Assembly (NCBI GenBank): GCA_902604035.1
Contig: CACKXG010000001.1
Coordinates: 1 to 64,000 of the forward strand
From: an uncultured Pelagibacteraceae bacterium
GTDB taxonomy: Bacteria; Pseudomonadota; Alphaproteobacteria; Pelagibacterales; Pelagibacteraceae
Length of the DNA: 64,000 nt
Reading direction: 5' to 3'
Shown here: positions 1 through 10,177 of the stretch, in pieces
Layout: each line of letters starts with the position of its first letter
Numbering within the stretch: the stretch's first letter is position 1
The notes under the pieces: generated by a model
Told to the model about the DNA's origin: nothing
Databases searched by the model: none
What the model saw: the letters and a program-made list of their open reading frames with translations, nothing else
Position numbers and translations under genes: made by a program

Positions 1-621
1 AACACCTATCCCTGGAACACCAGGAACATTATCACTACTATCTCCAGCTAAAGATTGCACATCAACAACTTTTGAAGCATCTACTCCAAATTTTTTTAAG
101 ACATCATCGTCAGTTATAAATTTGTTTTTCATGGGGTCAAAAATTCGAACCCCTTTTTTGTAAAGCTGCAATAAATCTTTATCTGAAGAGACGATTGTAA
201 CCTTTGCACCTTTTTTAAGTATTTGATCAACATATGTGGCTATTAAATCATCTGCTTCATAATTAGGAAGATCTACAGATGGTAAATTGAATGCTAGTAC
301 TGATTTTCTTATATATTCAAATTGAGGGGCCAAATCATCAGGTGCCTCCGATCTATTAGCTTTGTAATCACTATAAATTTCATTTCTGAAAGTTTTTCTT
401 GCTGAATCAAATATTACTGCAAAATGTGTTGGTTTTTGCAAGTTTTGATCAGATTTAGAGTCCTCTAATAATTTAAATAACATACTGCAAAAACCACTCA
501 CAGCACCTGTTGGAAGTCCATCACTTTTTCTAGTCAATGGAGGCAAAGCATAATAAGCTCTAAAAATATAACCAGAGCCATCAATCAAATAAAAATGATC
601 TGTTTTTTGAATTTTATTCAT
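1..621 (-). CDS. polA: DNA polymerase I, N-terminal 5'-3' exonuclease region (partial, continues off the left edge)
   Basis: Reverse-strand translation MNKIQKTDHFYLIDGSGYIFRAYYALPPLTRKSDGLPTGAVSGF...YEADDLIATY...VSSDKDLLQL...SLAGDSSDNVPGVPGIG matches the PolA FEN domain. Confidence 0.93.
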   Translation of the reverse strand, partial: MNKIQKTDHFYLIDGSGYIFRAYYALPPLTRKSDGLPTGAVSGFCSMLFKLLEDSKSDQNLQKPTHFAVIFDSARKTFRNEIYSDYKANRSEAPDDLAPQFEYIRKSVLAFNLPSVDLPNYEADDLIATYVDQILKKGAKVTIVSSDKDLLQLYKKGVRIFDPMKNKFITDDDVLKKFGVDASKVVDVQSLAGDSSDNVPGVPGIGV

Positions 622-735
622 GAAGTATAATTAAATATTATAATGATAACATATTCTGTATATAAAAAAATTTACTTTCAATTATTATAACAATTATAAG
701 TAGATTATTTTTTATATTTTGAGTATTATTTAGCA

Positions 736-1287
736 ATGGAATTAACAAAAAATCTTACACAAGCTAAACTATTTAAATCTCTGGTTGTTATTGTTCTTGG
801 TTCAATAGCTCTAACTATATCAGCAAAGATCAAAATTCCTTTCTATCCAGTGCCTATGACTATGCAAACATTTGTTGTATTGTTTTTAGGAATAAGCTTA
901 GGACATAAAATTGCACTAGCTACAATTGGTCTGTATTTAATTGAAGGAATTGCAGGTCTTCCTGTATTTTCAAATTCACCTGAAAAAGGTGTTGGGTTAG
1001 TTTACTTTACAGGGCCAACTATGGGTTACTTAATTGGTTTTTTAACGGCTTGTTACTTGGCTTCTAAAATAAAGATTGATGATAATTTTTTCGTTGTTTT
1101 ATTTAAGCTAATAATTGCAACTTCAACAATTTATATTTTGGGTCTAATTTGGCTTGGAACATTGATTGGATGGGATAAGCCAATTTTTGCTTTAGGAGCA
1201 AAACCGTTTCTATTAGCCGAGATTTTTAAAATTATGCTTTTAGCTCTTTTGACTAAGCAAATAATTAAAATTAAAAAATTTATCTAG
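736..1287 (+). CDS. bioY: BioY-family biotin transporter substrate-binding component
   Basis: ORF 183 aa; KIPFYPVPMTMQTFVVLFLGISLG and GLPVFSN...GPTMGYLIGF are BioY hallmarks. Confidence 0.92.
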   Translation: MELTKNLTQAKLFKSLVVIVLGSIALTISAKIKIPFYPVPMTMQTFVVLFLGISLGHKIALATIGLYLIEGIAGLPVFSNSPEKGVGLVYFTGPTMGYLIGFLTACYLASKIKIDDNFFVVLFKLIIATSTIYILGLIWLGTLIGWDKPIFALGAKPFLLAEIFKIMLLALLTKQIIKIKKFI

Positions 1288-1843
1288 GTGATCTTTTAGA
1301 AAGAATTCTTTGAAGAGTTCTTCTGTGCATTTTAAGCCTTCTGGCTGTTTCTGAAACATTCCTATTACATAACTCGAAAACTCTATGTATATGTTCCCAC
1401 TTAACTCTATCAGCCGACATCGGGTTTTCTGGTGGGGCTGCTTTTTTTGAAGGATCTGCCAATAATGCTTTCTCTACATCTTCTGCATCAGCAGGTTTAG
1501 CTAAATAATCTATAGCACCTTCTTTAATTGCAGCTACTGCCGTTGGAATATTTCCATAACCAGTTAACATAATGATCCTACTATCGCTATTTGAAGACTG
1601 AATTTCTTTTACAACCTCGAGTCCATTACCATCTGCAAGCCTCAAGTCTACGACAGCAAAACCAGGTTTTTTAGTTTTTACAGATTCAACTCCCTTTTGT
1701 ACACTCTCAGCTTGAAAAACCTCAAATCCTTTTTTTTCCATCGCTCTTGCTAAACGCTCACGGAAAGGATTATCGTCATCCACGATTAATAATGACTTAT
1801 TTTCAAAATCACTTAGATTCTGTAGTTTTGGCTCTTCTTTCAT
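1280..1843 (-). CDS. regA: RegA/ActR/PrrA-type response regulator with Fis-type HTH
   Basis: Receiver domain (SLLIVDDDNPFRERLARAMEKKGF, VVDLRLADGNGLEVV, MLTGYGNIPTAVAAIKEGAIDYLAKPAD) and C-terminal NVSETARRLKMHRRTLQRILSKRSPR. Start set to MKEEPK rather than the longer ORF. Confidence 0.88.
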   Translation of the reverse strand: MKEEPKLQNLSDFENKSLLIVDDDNPFRERLARAMEKKGFEVFQAESVQKGVESVKTKKPGFAVVDLRLADGNGLEVVKEIQSSNSDSRIIMLTGYGNIPTAVAAIKEGAIDYLAKPADAEDVEKALLADPSKKAAPPENPMSADRVKWEHIHRVFELCNRNVSETARRLKMHRRTLQRILSKRSPR

Positions 1844-2010
1844 AATCCTTATATGGGGTCTCTGCAAGATATTACAATATATGAATTTTACGCATTTCTG
1901 GCTTGAATTATTTGCTTTACTTTAGTGCTGTTTACTTTATATGCCAAAAAATATTAAAGTTTTTTTTAAAAAGACTTTTTTTTATTAAATTTTTTTTGGA
2001 GGCATTTAAA

Positions 2011-3195
2011 ATGCAAAAATTTAAATCAGTTGAAGAATTAGTAAGTCAGCTGAAACCTGAAAAACCAGTTTACTGTATTAGAAAAAATTCCATTAAATCT
2101 GCTGTTAAATTTTTCCTAAAAAAATTTCCAGGTAAAATTTTATACGCAGTTAAAACTAATCCGCACCCTGAGGTAATCAAAACAATCATAGAAAGTGGAG
2201 TTGAGCAATTTGATGTTGCTTCAATTGAGGAAATTAAAAATATTAGAACTTTTAGCAATACAGCTAAATGCTCTTTTATGCATACTGTTAAAAGCAGAGA
2301 AAGTATAAAAGAAGCATATTTTAATTATGGTGTAAAAACTTTTTCATTAGATACTAAAGATGAACTGATTAAAATAATTGAAAGTACAAATAATGCTAAA
2401 GATTTAGAGTTATTTGTAAGAGTAGCTGTTTCAAATGAACATGCAGAAATTGATTTATCAAAAAAATTTGGTGCTTTAACATCAGAAGCAATTGGTTTGT
2501 TAAGACTTGTAAAACAACATGCTAAAAAGATTGGTTTAAGTTTTCATGTTGGTTCACAATGTATGCATCCAATTTCTTATTCAAAAGGAATTAGTGAAAT
2601 TGGAAATATAATTAAAAAGACAAAAATTATTCCAGAATACATTAATGTAGGTGGAGGTTTCCCTACAATCTATCCTGATTTAATTCCACAATCTTTAGAT
2701 AGTTATTTTAATGAAATAAATAAGAGTTTAGAAAACTTAAAACTTGAAAAACTTCCTGAAATTATTTGTGAGCCTGGCAGAGCTATAGTTGCTGAAAGTG
2801 GTTCAACAGTTGTAAGAGTTAATTTAAGGAAAAAACAAAAGCTTTATATTAATGATGGTACCTATGGTACTCTTTTTGATGCTGGTACACCAAACATTGT
2901 ATTCCCATCTAGAATGATTAAAGAAAATTCTAATAAAATAATCTCAAAAAAATTAACTGCTTTTGATTTCTTTGGACCTACATGTGATAGCATGGATTAT
3001 ATGAAAGGTCCTTTTTTGCTTCCAAATAATATTAAAGAAAATGATTATATTGAACTTGGTCAACTTGGGGCATACGGATTAACATTTAGAACTCGGTTTA
3101 ATGGTTATTACTCAAATGAAATTTATGAAGTTGAAGATAACCCAATAATGACAATGTATGATAAAGACATTAACAAAGCTAACTTGGTAGCTTAA
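2011..3195 (+). CDS. Ornithine/lysine-type PLP decarboxylase (alanine-racemase fold)
   Basis: YAVKTNPHPEV (PLP lysine), HVGSQ, EPGRAIVAESG, FFGPTCDSMDYM. Internal ATG at 2011 is preceded by GGAGG. Confidence 0.88.
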   Translation: MQKFKSVEELVSQLKPEKPVYCIRKNSIKSAVKFFLKKFPGKILYAVKTNPHPEVIKTIIESGVEQFDVASIEEIKNIRTFSNTAKCSFMHTVKSRESIKEAYFNYGVKTFSLDTKDELIKIIESTNNAKDLELFVRVAVSNEHAEIDLSKKFGALTSEAIGLLRLVKQHAKKIGLSFHVGSQCMHPISYSKGISEIGNIIKKTKIIPEYINVGGGFPTIYPDLIPQSLDSYFNEINKSLENLKLEKLPEIICEPGRAIVAESGSTVVRVNLRKKQKLYINDGTYGTLFDAGTPNIVFPSRMIKENSNKIISKKLTAFDFFGPTCDSMDYMKGPFLLPNNIKENDYIELGQLGAYGLTFRTRFNGYYSNEIYEVEDNPIMTMYDKDINKANLVA

Positions 3196-4238
3196 TGTCG
3201 AGTCAAAAAAATCCAGGTCATAACAGTAAAAGAGATTTCTTAAAAAATCCTGTTGAGCACATCGATATAACTTCTTTCGACTCTAGAAAAATTATATCCT
3301 CAATGGAAAAAATGTCATTTGTTTCTAGAGAAACGGCAAACGCTGCTAATATTTTTAACGAGATGCTTAAAGATAAAGATTGTACAATTTTCCTTACCTT
3401 AGCAGGCTCTACTTCAGCAGCTGGATGTATGAATATTTACAAAGATTTAGTTAAATATAATATGGTGGATGCAATTGTTGCAACAGGTGCTTCTATAGTA
3501 GATATGGATTTTTTTGAAGCTCTTGGTTTTAAACATTATCAAGGTTCACAATTTCAAGATGATACTGAGCTGAGGGACAACTATATAGATAGAATTTACG
3601 ATACCTACATAGATGAAGAAGAACTTCAAATGTGTGATAAAATAATATGTGAAATCGCTAATAACCTAGAGGCAAGAAGCTATACTTCTAGAGAGTTCAT
3701 TTATGAAATGGGAAAATATTTAAAAAATAACTCAAAGAAAAAAGACTCTTTAATTGAAACCGCTTTTGACAACAATGTTCCTATTTTCTGCCCTGCTTTT
3801 ACCGACTCGAGCGCAGGATTTGGGTTAGTTATGCATCAAGAACAAAATCCAAAAAAACATATGACCATAGACTCAGTTAGAGAATTTAGAGAACTAACAG
3901 AAATTAAAATCAAATCTAAAGGTTCTGGATTATTTATGATTGGTGGTGGTGTGCCTAAAAACTTTATTCAAGATACTGTAATTTGCGCTGAACTATTAGG
4001 AAAAGATGTAGACATGCATAAATATGCTGTTCAAATTACTGTTGCTGATAGTAGAGACGGTGCTTGTAGTAGCTCCACATTAAAAGAAGCAAGTTCATGG
4101 GGAAAAGTAGATATTACAAAAGAACAGATGGTGTTTGCAGAAGCAACTAGTGTTTTACCATTGATAGCAAGTGATGCTTATCATAAGGGTGAGTGGAAAA
4201 ATAGAACAAGAAAAAACTTTACTAAAATTTTTGAATAA
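3195..4238 (+). CDS. Deoxyhypusine-synthase-like protein (possible homospermidine-type synthase)
   Basis: LTLAGSTSAAGCMNIYKDLVKYNMVDAIVATGAS and EASSWGK, which matches the catalytic-lysine motif of the DHS family. Confidence 0.85.
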   Translation: MSSQKNPGHNSKRDFLKNPVEHIDITSFDSRKIISSMEKMSFVSRETANAANIFNEMLKDKDCTIFLTLAGSTSAAGCMNIYKDLVKYNMVDAIVATGASIVDMDFFEALGFKHYQGSQFQDDTELRDNYIDRIYDTYIDEEELQMCDKIICEIANNLEARSYTSREFIYEMGKYLKNNSKKKDSLIETAFDNNVPIFCPAFTDSSAGFGLVMHQEQNPKKHMTIDSVREFRELTEIKIKSKGSGLFMIGGGVPKNFIQDTVICAELLGKDVDMHKYAVQITVADSRDGACSSSTLKEASSWGKVDITKEQMVFAEATSVLPLIASDAYHKGEWKNRTRKNFTKIFE

Positions 4239-4239
4239 A

Positions 4240-5115
4240 TTGAAATATCTCTCAAATAAAAACGGGTTTTTAGGAATTGATAATAAATTTAGCTTTAAAG
4301 AAAAAGCTGTAATTGTTCAATTTGGATTAGAAAAAACTGTCAGTTATGGAGGAGGAACAAGAAATGGACCTAAAGAAATTATAAAAGCATCTCATCAAGT
4401 TGAGCTATATGATGAAGAGCTTAACTGCGAACCTTATAAGAAAATAGGTATTAAAACTTTAAAACCATTTAAAATAGACAAAAATATTAAAAAAGCTCTA
4501 AATAAAATCTCAAAAATTAATAAAGAGATTTTAGATAAAAAACTTTTCCCAATGACTTTAGGCGGAGAACATTCAATAACACCTGGATGTATTGTTCCTT
4601 TTACTAAAAAATATAAAAATATTTGTCTCTTGCATTTTGATGCCCATGCAGATTTACGTCAAAGTTATAATGGAGAAAAATTTTCACATGCTTCAGCAAT
4701 TAGAAGATGTCTGGATCATAAAAATGTTTCTTTAATTTCATTTGGGATAAGAAATATCTCAGAAAGTGAAATTCCATTTTTAAAAAAGAATTCTTCAAGA
4801 ATAAATATATTTTGGGCAAAAGATAAAAAAAAATGGAATTTGTCTAAATTTAAAAAACTGATTAAAAACAAAACTGTTTATCTTACATTTGATGTAGACG
4901 GACTAGATTCAAGCATTATGCCTGCAACTGGTACACCTGAACCTGGAGGGCTTTTGTGGGATGAAACATTGGATATAATAAGAATTGCAGCAAAAAACTC
5001 AAAAATAGTTGGTGCAGATATTAATGAGCTGTCTCCAATTAAAGGATTTAACTCTTATAATTTTCTTGTTGCAAAATTAGCTTATAAAATTTTGTCTTAT
5101 AAATTTTTATATTAA
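4240..5115 (+). CDS. Agmatinase/arginase (ureohydrolase) family enzyme
   Basis: Metal-binding motifs GGEHSITPG, HFDAHADLR, TFDVDGLDSSIMPATGTPEPGG. ORF opens at 4171; an in-frame TTG at 4240 just after the upstream stop is the more natural start. Confidence 0.85.
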   Translation: MKYLSNKNGFLGIDNKFSFKEKAVIVQFGLEKTVSYGGGTRNGPKEIIKASHQVELYDEELNCEPYKKIGIKTLKPFKIDKNIKKALNKISKINKEILDKKLFPMTLGGEHSITPGCIVPFTKKYKNICLLHFDAHADLRQSYNGEKFSHASAIRRCLDHKNVSLISFGIRNISESEIPFLKKNSSRINIFWAKDKKKWNLSKFKKLIKNKTVYLTFDVDGLDSSIMPATGTPEPGGLLWDETLDIIRIAAKNSKIVGADINELSPIKGFNSYNFLVAKLAYKILSYKFLY

Positions 5116-5666
5116 ACTTTAATTGGTTTAATAATTTTCAATAACATTCTGAATGGTATCAACATTATTATAGCAACTAAAATTTTTACTGCTAAATCTC
5201 CAAGAGATAAAGTAACCCAAGGTACCCCTGTTGCATAAAATGATATTGAGAAAAATAAAAATGTATCGACTGTTGATCCAATCAAAGATGAAGTAAGTGG
5301 TGCAACAAACCACTCTTTTTTTCTTAATCGATCAAAAATTTGAATATCTAACAATTGAGCAGTAATAAATGCAACCCCTGATCCAATTGCAATTCTAACC
5401 GAGATTAAATCTGCAAAATCAGTTGAGAATAATAATGTAAATATAATTCCTATTAAAAAGCCCAAATATACAATTTGCCTTGCTAATAATTTTCCATACG
5501 ACCTATTTGCTAAATCTGTTATTAAAAAAGCTATTGGGTAACTAAAAGCTCCATAAGTTAAAATCTCATTTAATCCAAAATAATTTATTGGGAACTGAAC
5601 TAAATAATTAGAAGATAGTACAACAACCCCCATCATTATTGACAGGGTGATAAATAATTTGTTCAT
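5112..5666 (-). CDS. yhhQ: YhhQ-type queuosine-precursor transporter
   Basis: Polytopic protein with YGAFSYPIAFLITDLANRSYGKLLARQIVYLGF, typical of the VUT/YhhQ family. Confidence 0.8.
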   Translation of the reverse strand: MNKLFITLSIMMGVVVLSSNYLVQFPINYFGLNEILTYGAFSYPIAFLITDLANRSYGKLLARQIVYLGFLIGIIFTLLFSTDFADLISVRIAIGSGVAFITAQLLDIQIFDRLRKKEWFVAPLTSSLIGSTVDTFLFFSISFYATGVPWVTLSLGDLAVKILVAIIMLIPFRMLLKIIKPIKV

Positions 5667-5977
5667 TAAGCTGATTTAGCTACAGGTTTCTTTTTAAAAG
5701 GAGATTTAATTAAAACTACTTTTTTTAACTTTTTTAATCTAGGAGATAAATTTTTATTTTTTACAGTTTTTAAAAATTCATCAAAACTGCCTTTTTTGTC
5801 AACTGACCTTACACCTGAGTTGCTTACAGTAAGTTTTAAACTTCTTCCAGTAAGCTCACTTGTAAATTTTACTTTTTTAAGATTAGGTAAAAATCTTCTT
5901 TTAGTCTTGTTGTTAGCATGACTAACATTATGACCTTTCATAGGAATTTTACCGGTAAGTTCGCATTTTTTTGACAT
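5666..5977 (-). CDS. rpmB: 50S ribosomal protein L28
   Basis: [33 protein letters not shown]; start trimmed from the longer ORF at 6079. Confidence 0.95.
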   Translation of the reverse strand: MSKKCELTGKIPMKGHNVSHANNKTKRRFLPNLKKVKFTSELTGRSLKLTVSNSGVRSVDKKGSFDEFLKTVKNKNLSPRLKKLKKVVLIKSPFKKKPVAKSA

Positions 5978-6029
5978 AATAACAGTGCCTATATAAGGGG
6001 AGATATTGAAGGCGTCAAGTTTAATACAT

Positions 6030-7082
6030 TTAAGAAACAGTTTTATTTCCCACAATTTCTGTGAAATTTTTGACACCATCTCTTATCAGTAATTCTTTTA
6101 GGTCTTTTTTAATCATCCCAGCAATATTGGGTCCTTGAAATACCATGCCGGTATACAACTGAACATAATCTGCTCCTAATAAAAACTTTTCATAAGCTGC
6201 TTTACCAGAATCAACACCACCTACTCCAATTATTTTAATTTTACCTTTAATTAAATTGTAGAATTTACTTATTAAAAGATTTGATTTTTTTTCAATAGGT
6301 TTTCCAGATAAACCACCTTTTTGATGTTTATGTATATTTTGAAGTGTTTCCCGAGAAGCGTCAGAAGTATTTGAAATTATTATTGCGCTTATTTCATTTT
6401 CTAAAAGTATTTCTGAAATTAAGTCAATTTGATTTTCGTTAATGTCTGGCGAAATTTTTACAGCTATAGGAATTTCAGTTTTTAATTGTTTTTTTTTCTC
6501 TGAGATTGATTTTAATAACTCATTTAATTTATTCTCATCATGAAAGTTTCTTAGATTTTCAGTATTTGGCGAAGAAATATTGATTGTAATATAATCCGCA
6601 ACTTCAGAAAATTTTTCTAATCCAATTAAATAATCATTCAATCTATCATTAGAATCTTTGTTTGGACCCACATTTACACCTAGCACACCTAGTTTTTTAT
6701 TAGATTTTATTCTGTTTAATATTGTATCTGATCCGTGGTTGTTAAAACCTAACCTATTAATTAATGCTTGATCTTCTACTAATCTAAATACCCTTGGTTT
6801 TTCATTTCCATATTGTTTTAATGGAGTAACTGTACCTACTTCAACAAATCCAAAACCCAGCTTAAATAAAGGGTTATACACCTCTGCATTCTTATCAAAA
6901 CCTGCAGCAATACCAATGGGATTATTAAGATCTTGATTAAATAATTTTGTTTTCAGAATGGGATCATTTTTGTTTTCATCAAATATATTTGAAACTAAAT
7001 TGAGTTTGAGTGATTGAATTGCTAAGAAATGTGCTCTTTCAGGATCTATTTTAAATATTAAAGATCTTAAATTTGAATACAT
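6030..7082 (-). CDS. pyrD: Dihydroorotate dehydrogenase (quinone), class 2
   Basis: [76 protein letters not shown]. Confidence 0.95.
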   Translation of the reverse strand: MYSNLRSLIFKIDPERAHFLAIQSLKLNLVSNIFDENKNDPILKTKLFNQDLNNPIGIAAGFDKNAEVYNPLFKLGFGFVEVGTVTPLKQYGNEKPRVFRLVEDQALINRLGFNNHGSDTILNRIKSNKKLGVLGVNVGPNKDSNDRLNDYLIGLEKFSEVADYITINISSPNTENLRNFHDENKLNELLKSISEKKKQLKTEIPIAVKISPDINENQIDLISEILLENEISAIIISNTSDASRETLQNIHKHQKGGLSGKPIEKKSNLLISKFYNLIKGKIKIIGVGGVDSGKAAYEKFLLGADYVQLYTGMVFQGPNIAGMIKKDLKELLIRDGVKNFTEIVGNKTVS

Positions 7083-8644
7083 TATTTCAGTTTACTAATT
7101 ATCAATTCTTTTGTTTCGTTAACACCGAAAAAACTTATAAAAAAACCCATTCTAGGTCCATTTTCATCTCCAAACACCACTTCATAGATTAACTTAAACC
7201 AATCTCTTAAGTTTTCTGAATACCCATTCTCTTTACCTGTTGAATAAATTAATGTTTGTATATCCTCAGGAGACATCTGATCATTACATTTTTCTAAAGT
7301 TTTAACTAAAGCTTGTAGAGCTAATTTTTCATTTTCAGACGGTTTTTTATATTTTTTTTGAGCCTTAATAACATCATTAAAATACTTAATTGCATAACCA
7401 ACTAGTCCATCAAAAATTGGAAAGTTTTTTTCATGAATATTAGATTTATATTTTTTAACAAACTTCCACAATAAATCCTTGTTATCAGCATTGCTTGTCT
7501 CAACTAAATTCAACAACATAGAAAAGGTCATAATCACCTCTTCTTTTGGAATATGTCCATTATGAACATGCCAAACAGGATTCATAACTAATTGTTGTTC
7601 AGTTTGTTTTTTTGATTTTTCAATATTATCAAGGTACTCATCTACAGCTTTAGGGACTATTTCTTTATAAAGTTTTTTTGCTCTTTTTGGATTTTGATAC
7701 ATGTATAAAGATAAGCTTTCGGGTGAAGCATATTTTAACCATTGGTCGATAGTAATACCATTTCCTTTTGATTTTGAAATTTTTTCACCCTTTTCATCAA
7801 GAAATAATTCATAAGCAAATCCAGATGGATGTTTTTTACCAATTAAATTTATTATTTTGGTCGATAAAATTGCACTCTCAATAAGGTCTTTTCCATACAT
7901 TTCAAAATCTATATCTAGAGCATACCATCTCATTGCCCAATCAACTTTCCATTGTAATTTACAATTTCCATCCAAAACACTAGATTCTAATTTTTTACCT
8001 TTATTATCAAAAATTATTTTAGAGTTTTTTTTATCAATTTCTATAACTGGAATTTCGAGGACATGACCTGTATCTGGACAAATAGGTAAAAAGGGGCTGT
8101 AAGTTTGCTGACGTTCTTTGCCTAAAGTTGGAAGTATAATGTTCATTATACCATCATAATTTTCTAAAATAATTTTTAAAGTTGGGTTGAAAAAACCACC
8201 TTTATATAAAGATGTCGAACTTTTAAAACTGTATTTAAAATTAAAACTATTTAAAAAATCTTTTAACATTTCATTATTATGCTCTCCAAAACTTGCAAAT
8301 TTTTCAAATGGATCAGGAACTTGTGTTAATGGTTTATGTAAGTTTTTGTTTAGTAATTCCTGATTAGGAACATTGTCAGGAACTTTTCTTAAACCATCCA
8401 TATCATCAGAAAAAGTAATTATCTCAGTTGGTAAATCTGTAAGTTGCTTTAAGGCATTCACCATCATCGAAGTCCTTGCAACTTCGCCAAATGTCCCGAT
8501 ATGAGGAAGACCACTTGGACCATATCCTGTTTGAAGGGTAATTTTTCCTTTTTTATCAATAAATGATTTTCTCTCACGAAGCATTTTTTTTGCTTCAACG
8601 AAAGGCCAAGCACTTGTTTTGTCTAAAATTTCTTTTTTAATCAC
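7082..8644 (-). CDS. lysS: Lysyl-tRNA synthetase, class I
   Basis: QTGYGPSGLPHIGTFGEVART (HIGH-like) and EKISKSKGNG (KMSKS-like) in a class I LysRS context. Confidence 0.93.
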   Translation of the reverse strand: MIKKEILDKTSAWPFVEAKKMLRERKSFIDKKGKITLQTGYGPSGLPHIGTFGEVARTSMMVNALKQLTDLPTEIITFSDDMDGLRKVPDNVPNQELLNKNLHKPLTQVPDPFEKFASFGEHNNEMLKDFLNSFNFKYSFKSSTSLYKGGFFNPTLKIILENYDGIMNIILPTLGKERQQTYSPFLPICPDTGHVLEIPVIEIDKKNSKIIFDNKGKKLESSVLDGNCKLQWKVDWAMRWYALDIDFEMYGKDLIESAILSTKIINLIGKKHPSGFAYELFLDEKGEKISKSKGNGITIDQWLKYASPESLSLYMYQNPKRAKKLYKEIVPKAVDEYLDNIEKSKKQTEQQLVMNPVWHVHNGHIPKEEVIMTFSMLLNLVETSNADNKDLLWKFVKKYKSNIHEKNFPIFDGLVGYAIKYFNDVIKAQKKYKKPSENEKLALQALVKTLEKCNDQMSPEDIQTLIYSTGKENGYSENLRDWFKLIYEVVFGDENGPRMGFFISFFGVNETKELIISKLK

Positions 8645-8735
8645 GAGTATATCTTTTATAAAAATCTTAAATTGGCGATTTTATTAATTCTTATAGAGTT
8701 GAAATTTATTTACCATAAAATAATGTTCTTTCAAA

Positions 8736-10175
8736 ATGTCTAATTATAAAACTGTTTTTTTTACACTTGGAATTTTGCAAATAATTTTAGGGGTCTCAAT
8801 GTTCATCCCTATAATTGCTCAATTTATTTATTCAGAAATAGATTCATCATTTTTCGGTGCATCTATTGTTACTATAATTTTTGGATCATTATTTTTTCTT
8901 TCAAATCTAGACCACGACAAGAAGTTAAATTTACAGCAAGCATTTTTATTAACTGCTTTGTCTTGGTTAAGTATTGCTATTTTTGGATCTTTACCATTTA
9001 TATTTTCAACTATGGAGCTTTCAATTACTGATGCTTTTTTTGAGAGCATGTCTGGTATTACAACAACTGGATCTACAATTATTTCAAACTTAGAGAATAC
9101 ACCTAAAGGCATTCTATTATGGAGAGCAATACTTCAGTGGTTGGGTGGTATTGGTATAATTGTAATGGCAATTACACTAATGCCTATAATGAATGTTGGT
9201 GGTATGCAATTATTTAAAATTTCTAGCAGTGACTCATCTGAAAAAATTCTTCCTAAATCGAAAGAAATAGCTTTAAGACTTATTTATATTTATTCAGGCT
9301 TAACTGCTCTTTGTGCATTATCATATTTGGTATTTGGAATGGGAAAATTTGATAGTTTAACTCATGCTATGACTACCATAGCTACAGGTGGATTTTCTAA
9401 TTATAATCAATCTATCGGATATTTTGACAGTGTTCTTATAGAAATATCATCGATGATTTTTATAATTTTAGGAAGTATTCCATTTATTGTATATATTAAA
9501 TTTATTAGTGGTAATAAAAAAATATTTTTAAACGATATTCAAATCAGAACATTTATCAAAATAATAATTATAAGCATTATTATATTATCAATTTATTTAT
9601 TATTTAATAATAACGGAAACTTTAGTTTAAGATCTATTATTTTTAATACGATTTCAATATTGACTGGAACAGGTTATGTAAATGCTGAATTCGACGGTTG
9701 GGGAAGTTTTCCTATAACAATATTTCTTGCATTAATGTTTATTGGGGGCTGTGCTGGATCAACTACTTGTGGGATTAAAATATTTAGAATTCAAATTCTA
9801 TATTTATTTATATTAAATCAATTAAAAAAAATTATATATCCAAAAGGAATATTTATAATCAAATACGATCAAGGATCTGTTGATGATAAATTTATCGCAT
9901 CAATAATTTCGTTTATTTATTTTTACTTTGTTATTTTTTTTATTTTAGCTGCATTATTATCATTAACTGGTCTTGATTTTATAACTGCTATCTCTGGAGC
10001 AGCAACATCAATATCAAATGTTGGTCCAGGTTTAGGTCCTATAATTGGGCCTAATGGAGATTTTTCAGCCTTGCCCGATATATCTAAATGGATCTTAACT
10101 ATAGGTATGATTTTAGGTAGACTTGAGTTGTTTGCAATATTAGTATTATTCTTACCATCTTTTTGGAGAAATTAA
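8736..10175 (+). CDS. trkH: TrkH potassium uptake protein
   Basis: TTTGSTIISNLENTPKGILLWRAILQWLGGIGIIVMAI; GGCAGSTTCGIKIFR; SNVGPGLGPIIGP. Confidence 0.93.
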   Translation: MSNYKTVFFTLGILQIILGVSMFIPIIAQFIYSEIDSSFFGASIVTIIFGSLFFLSNLDHDKKLNLQQAFLLTALSWLSIAIFGSLPFIFSTMELSITDAFFESMSGITTTGSTIISNLENTPKGILLWRAILQWLGGIGIIVMAITLMPIMNVGGMQLFKISSSDSSEKILPKSKEIALRLIYIYSGLTALCALSYLVFGMGKFDSLTHAMTTIATGGFSNYNQSIGYFDSVLIEISSMIFIILGSIPFIVYIKFISGNKKIFLNDIQIRTFIKIIIISIIILSIYLLFNNNGNFSLRSIIFNTISILTGTGYVNAEFDGWGSFPITIFLALMFIGGCAGSTTCGIKIFRIQILYLFILNQLKKIIYPKGIFIIKYDQGSVDDKFIASIISFIYFYFVIFFILAALLSLTGLDFITAISGAATSISNVGPGLGPIIGPNGDFSALPDISKWILTIGMILGRLELFAILVLFLPSFWRN

Positions 10176-10177
10176 TT

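Noticed and set aside
131-153. T-arm-like GGGGTTCGAATTTTTGACCCC (reverse strand), possible tRNA
   Set aside because: Lies within polA coding sequence (KKGVRIFDPMKNK) and no acceptor, D or anticodon arms are present.
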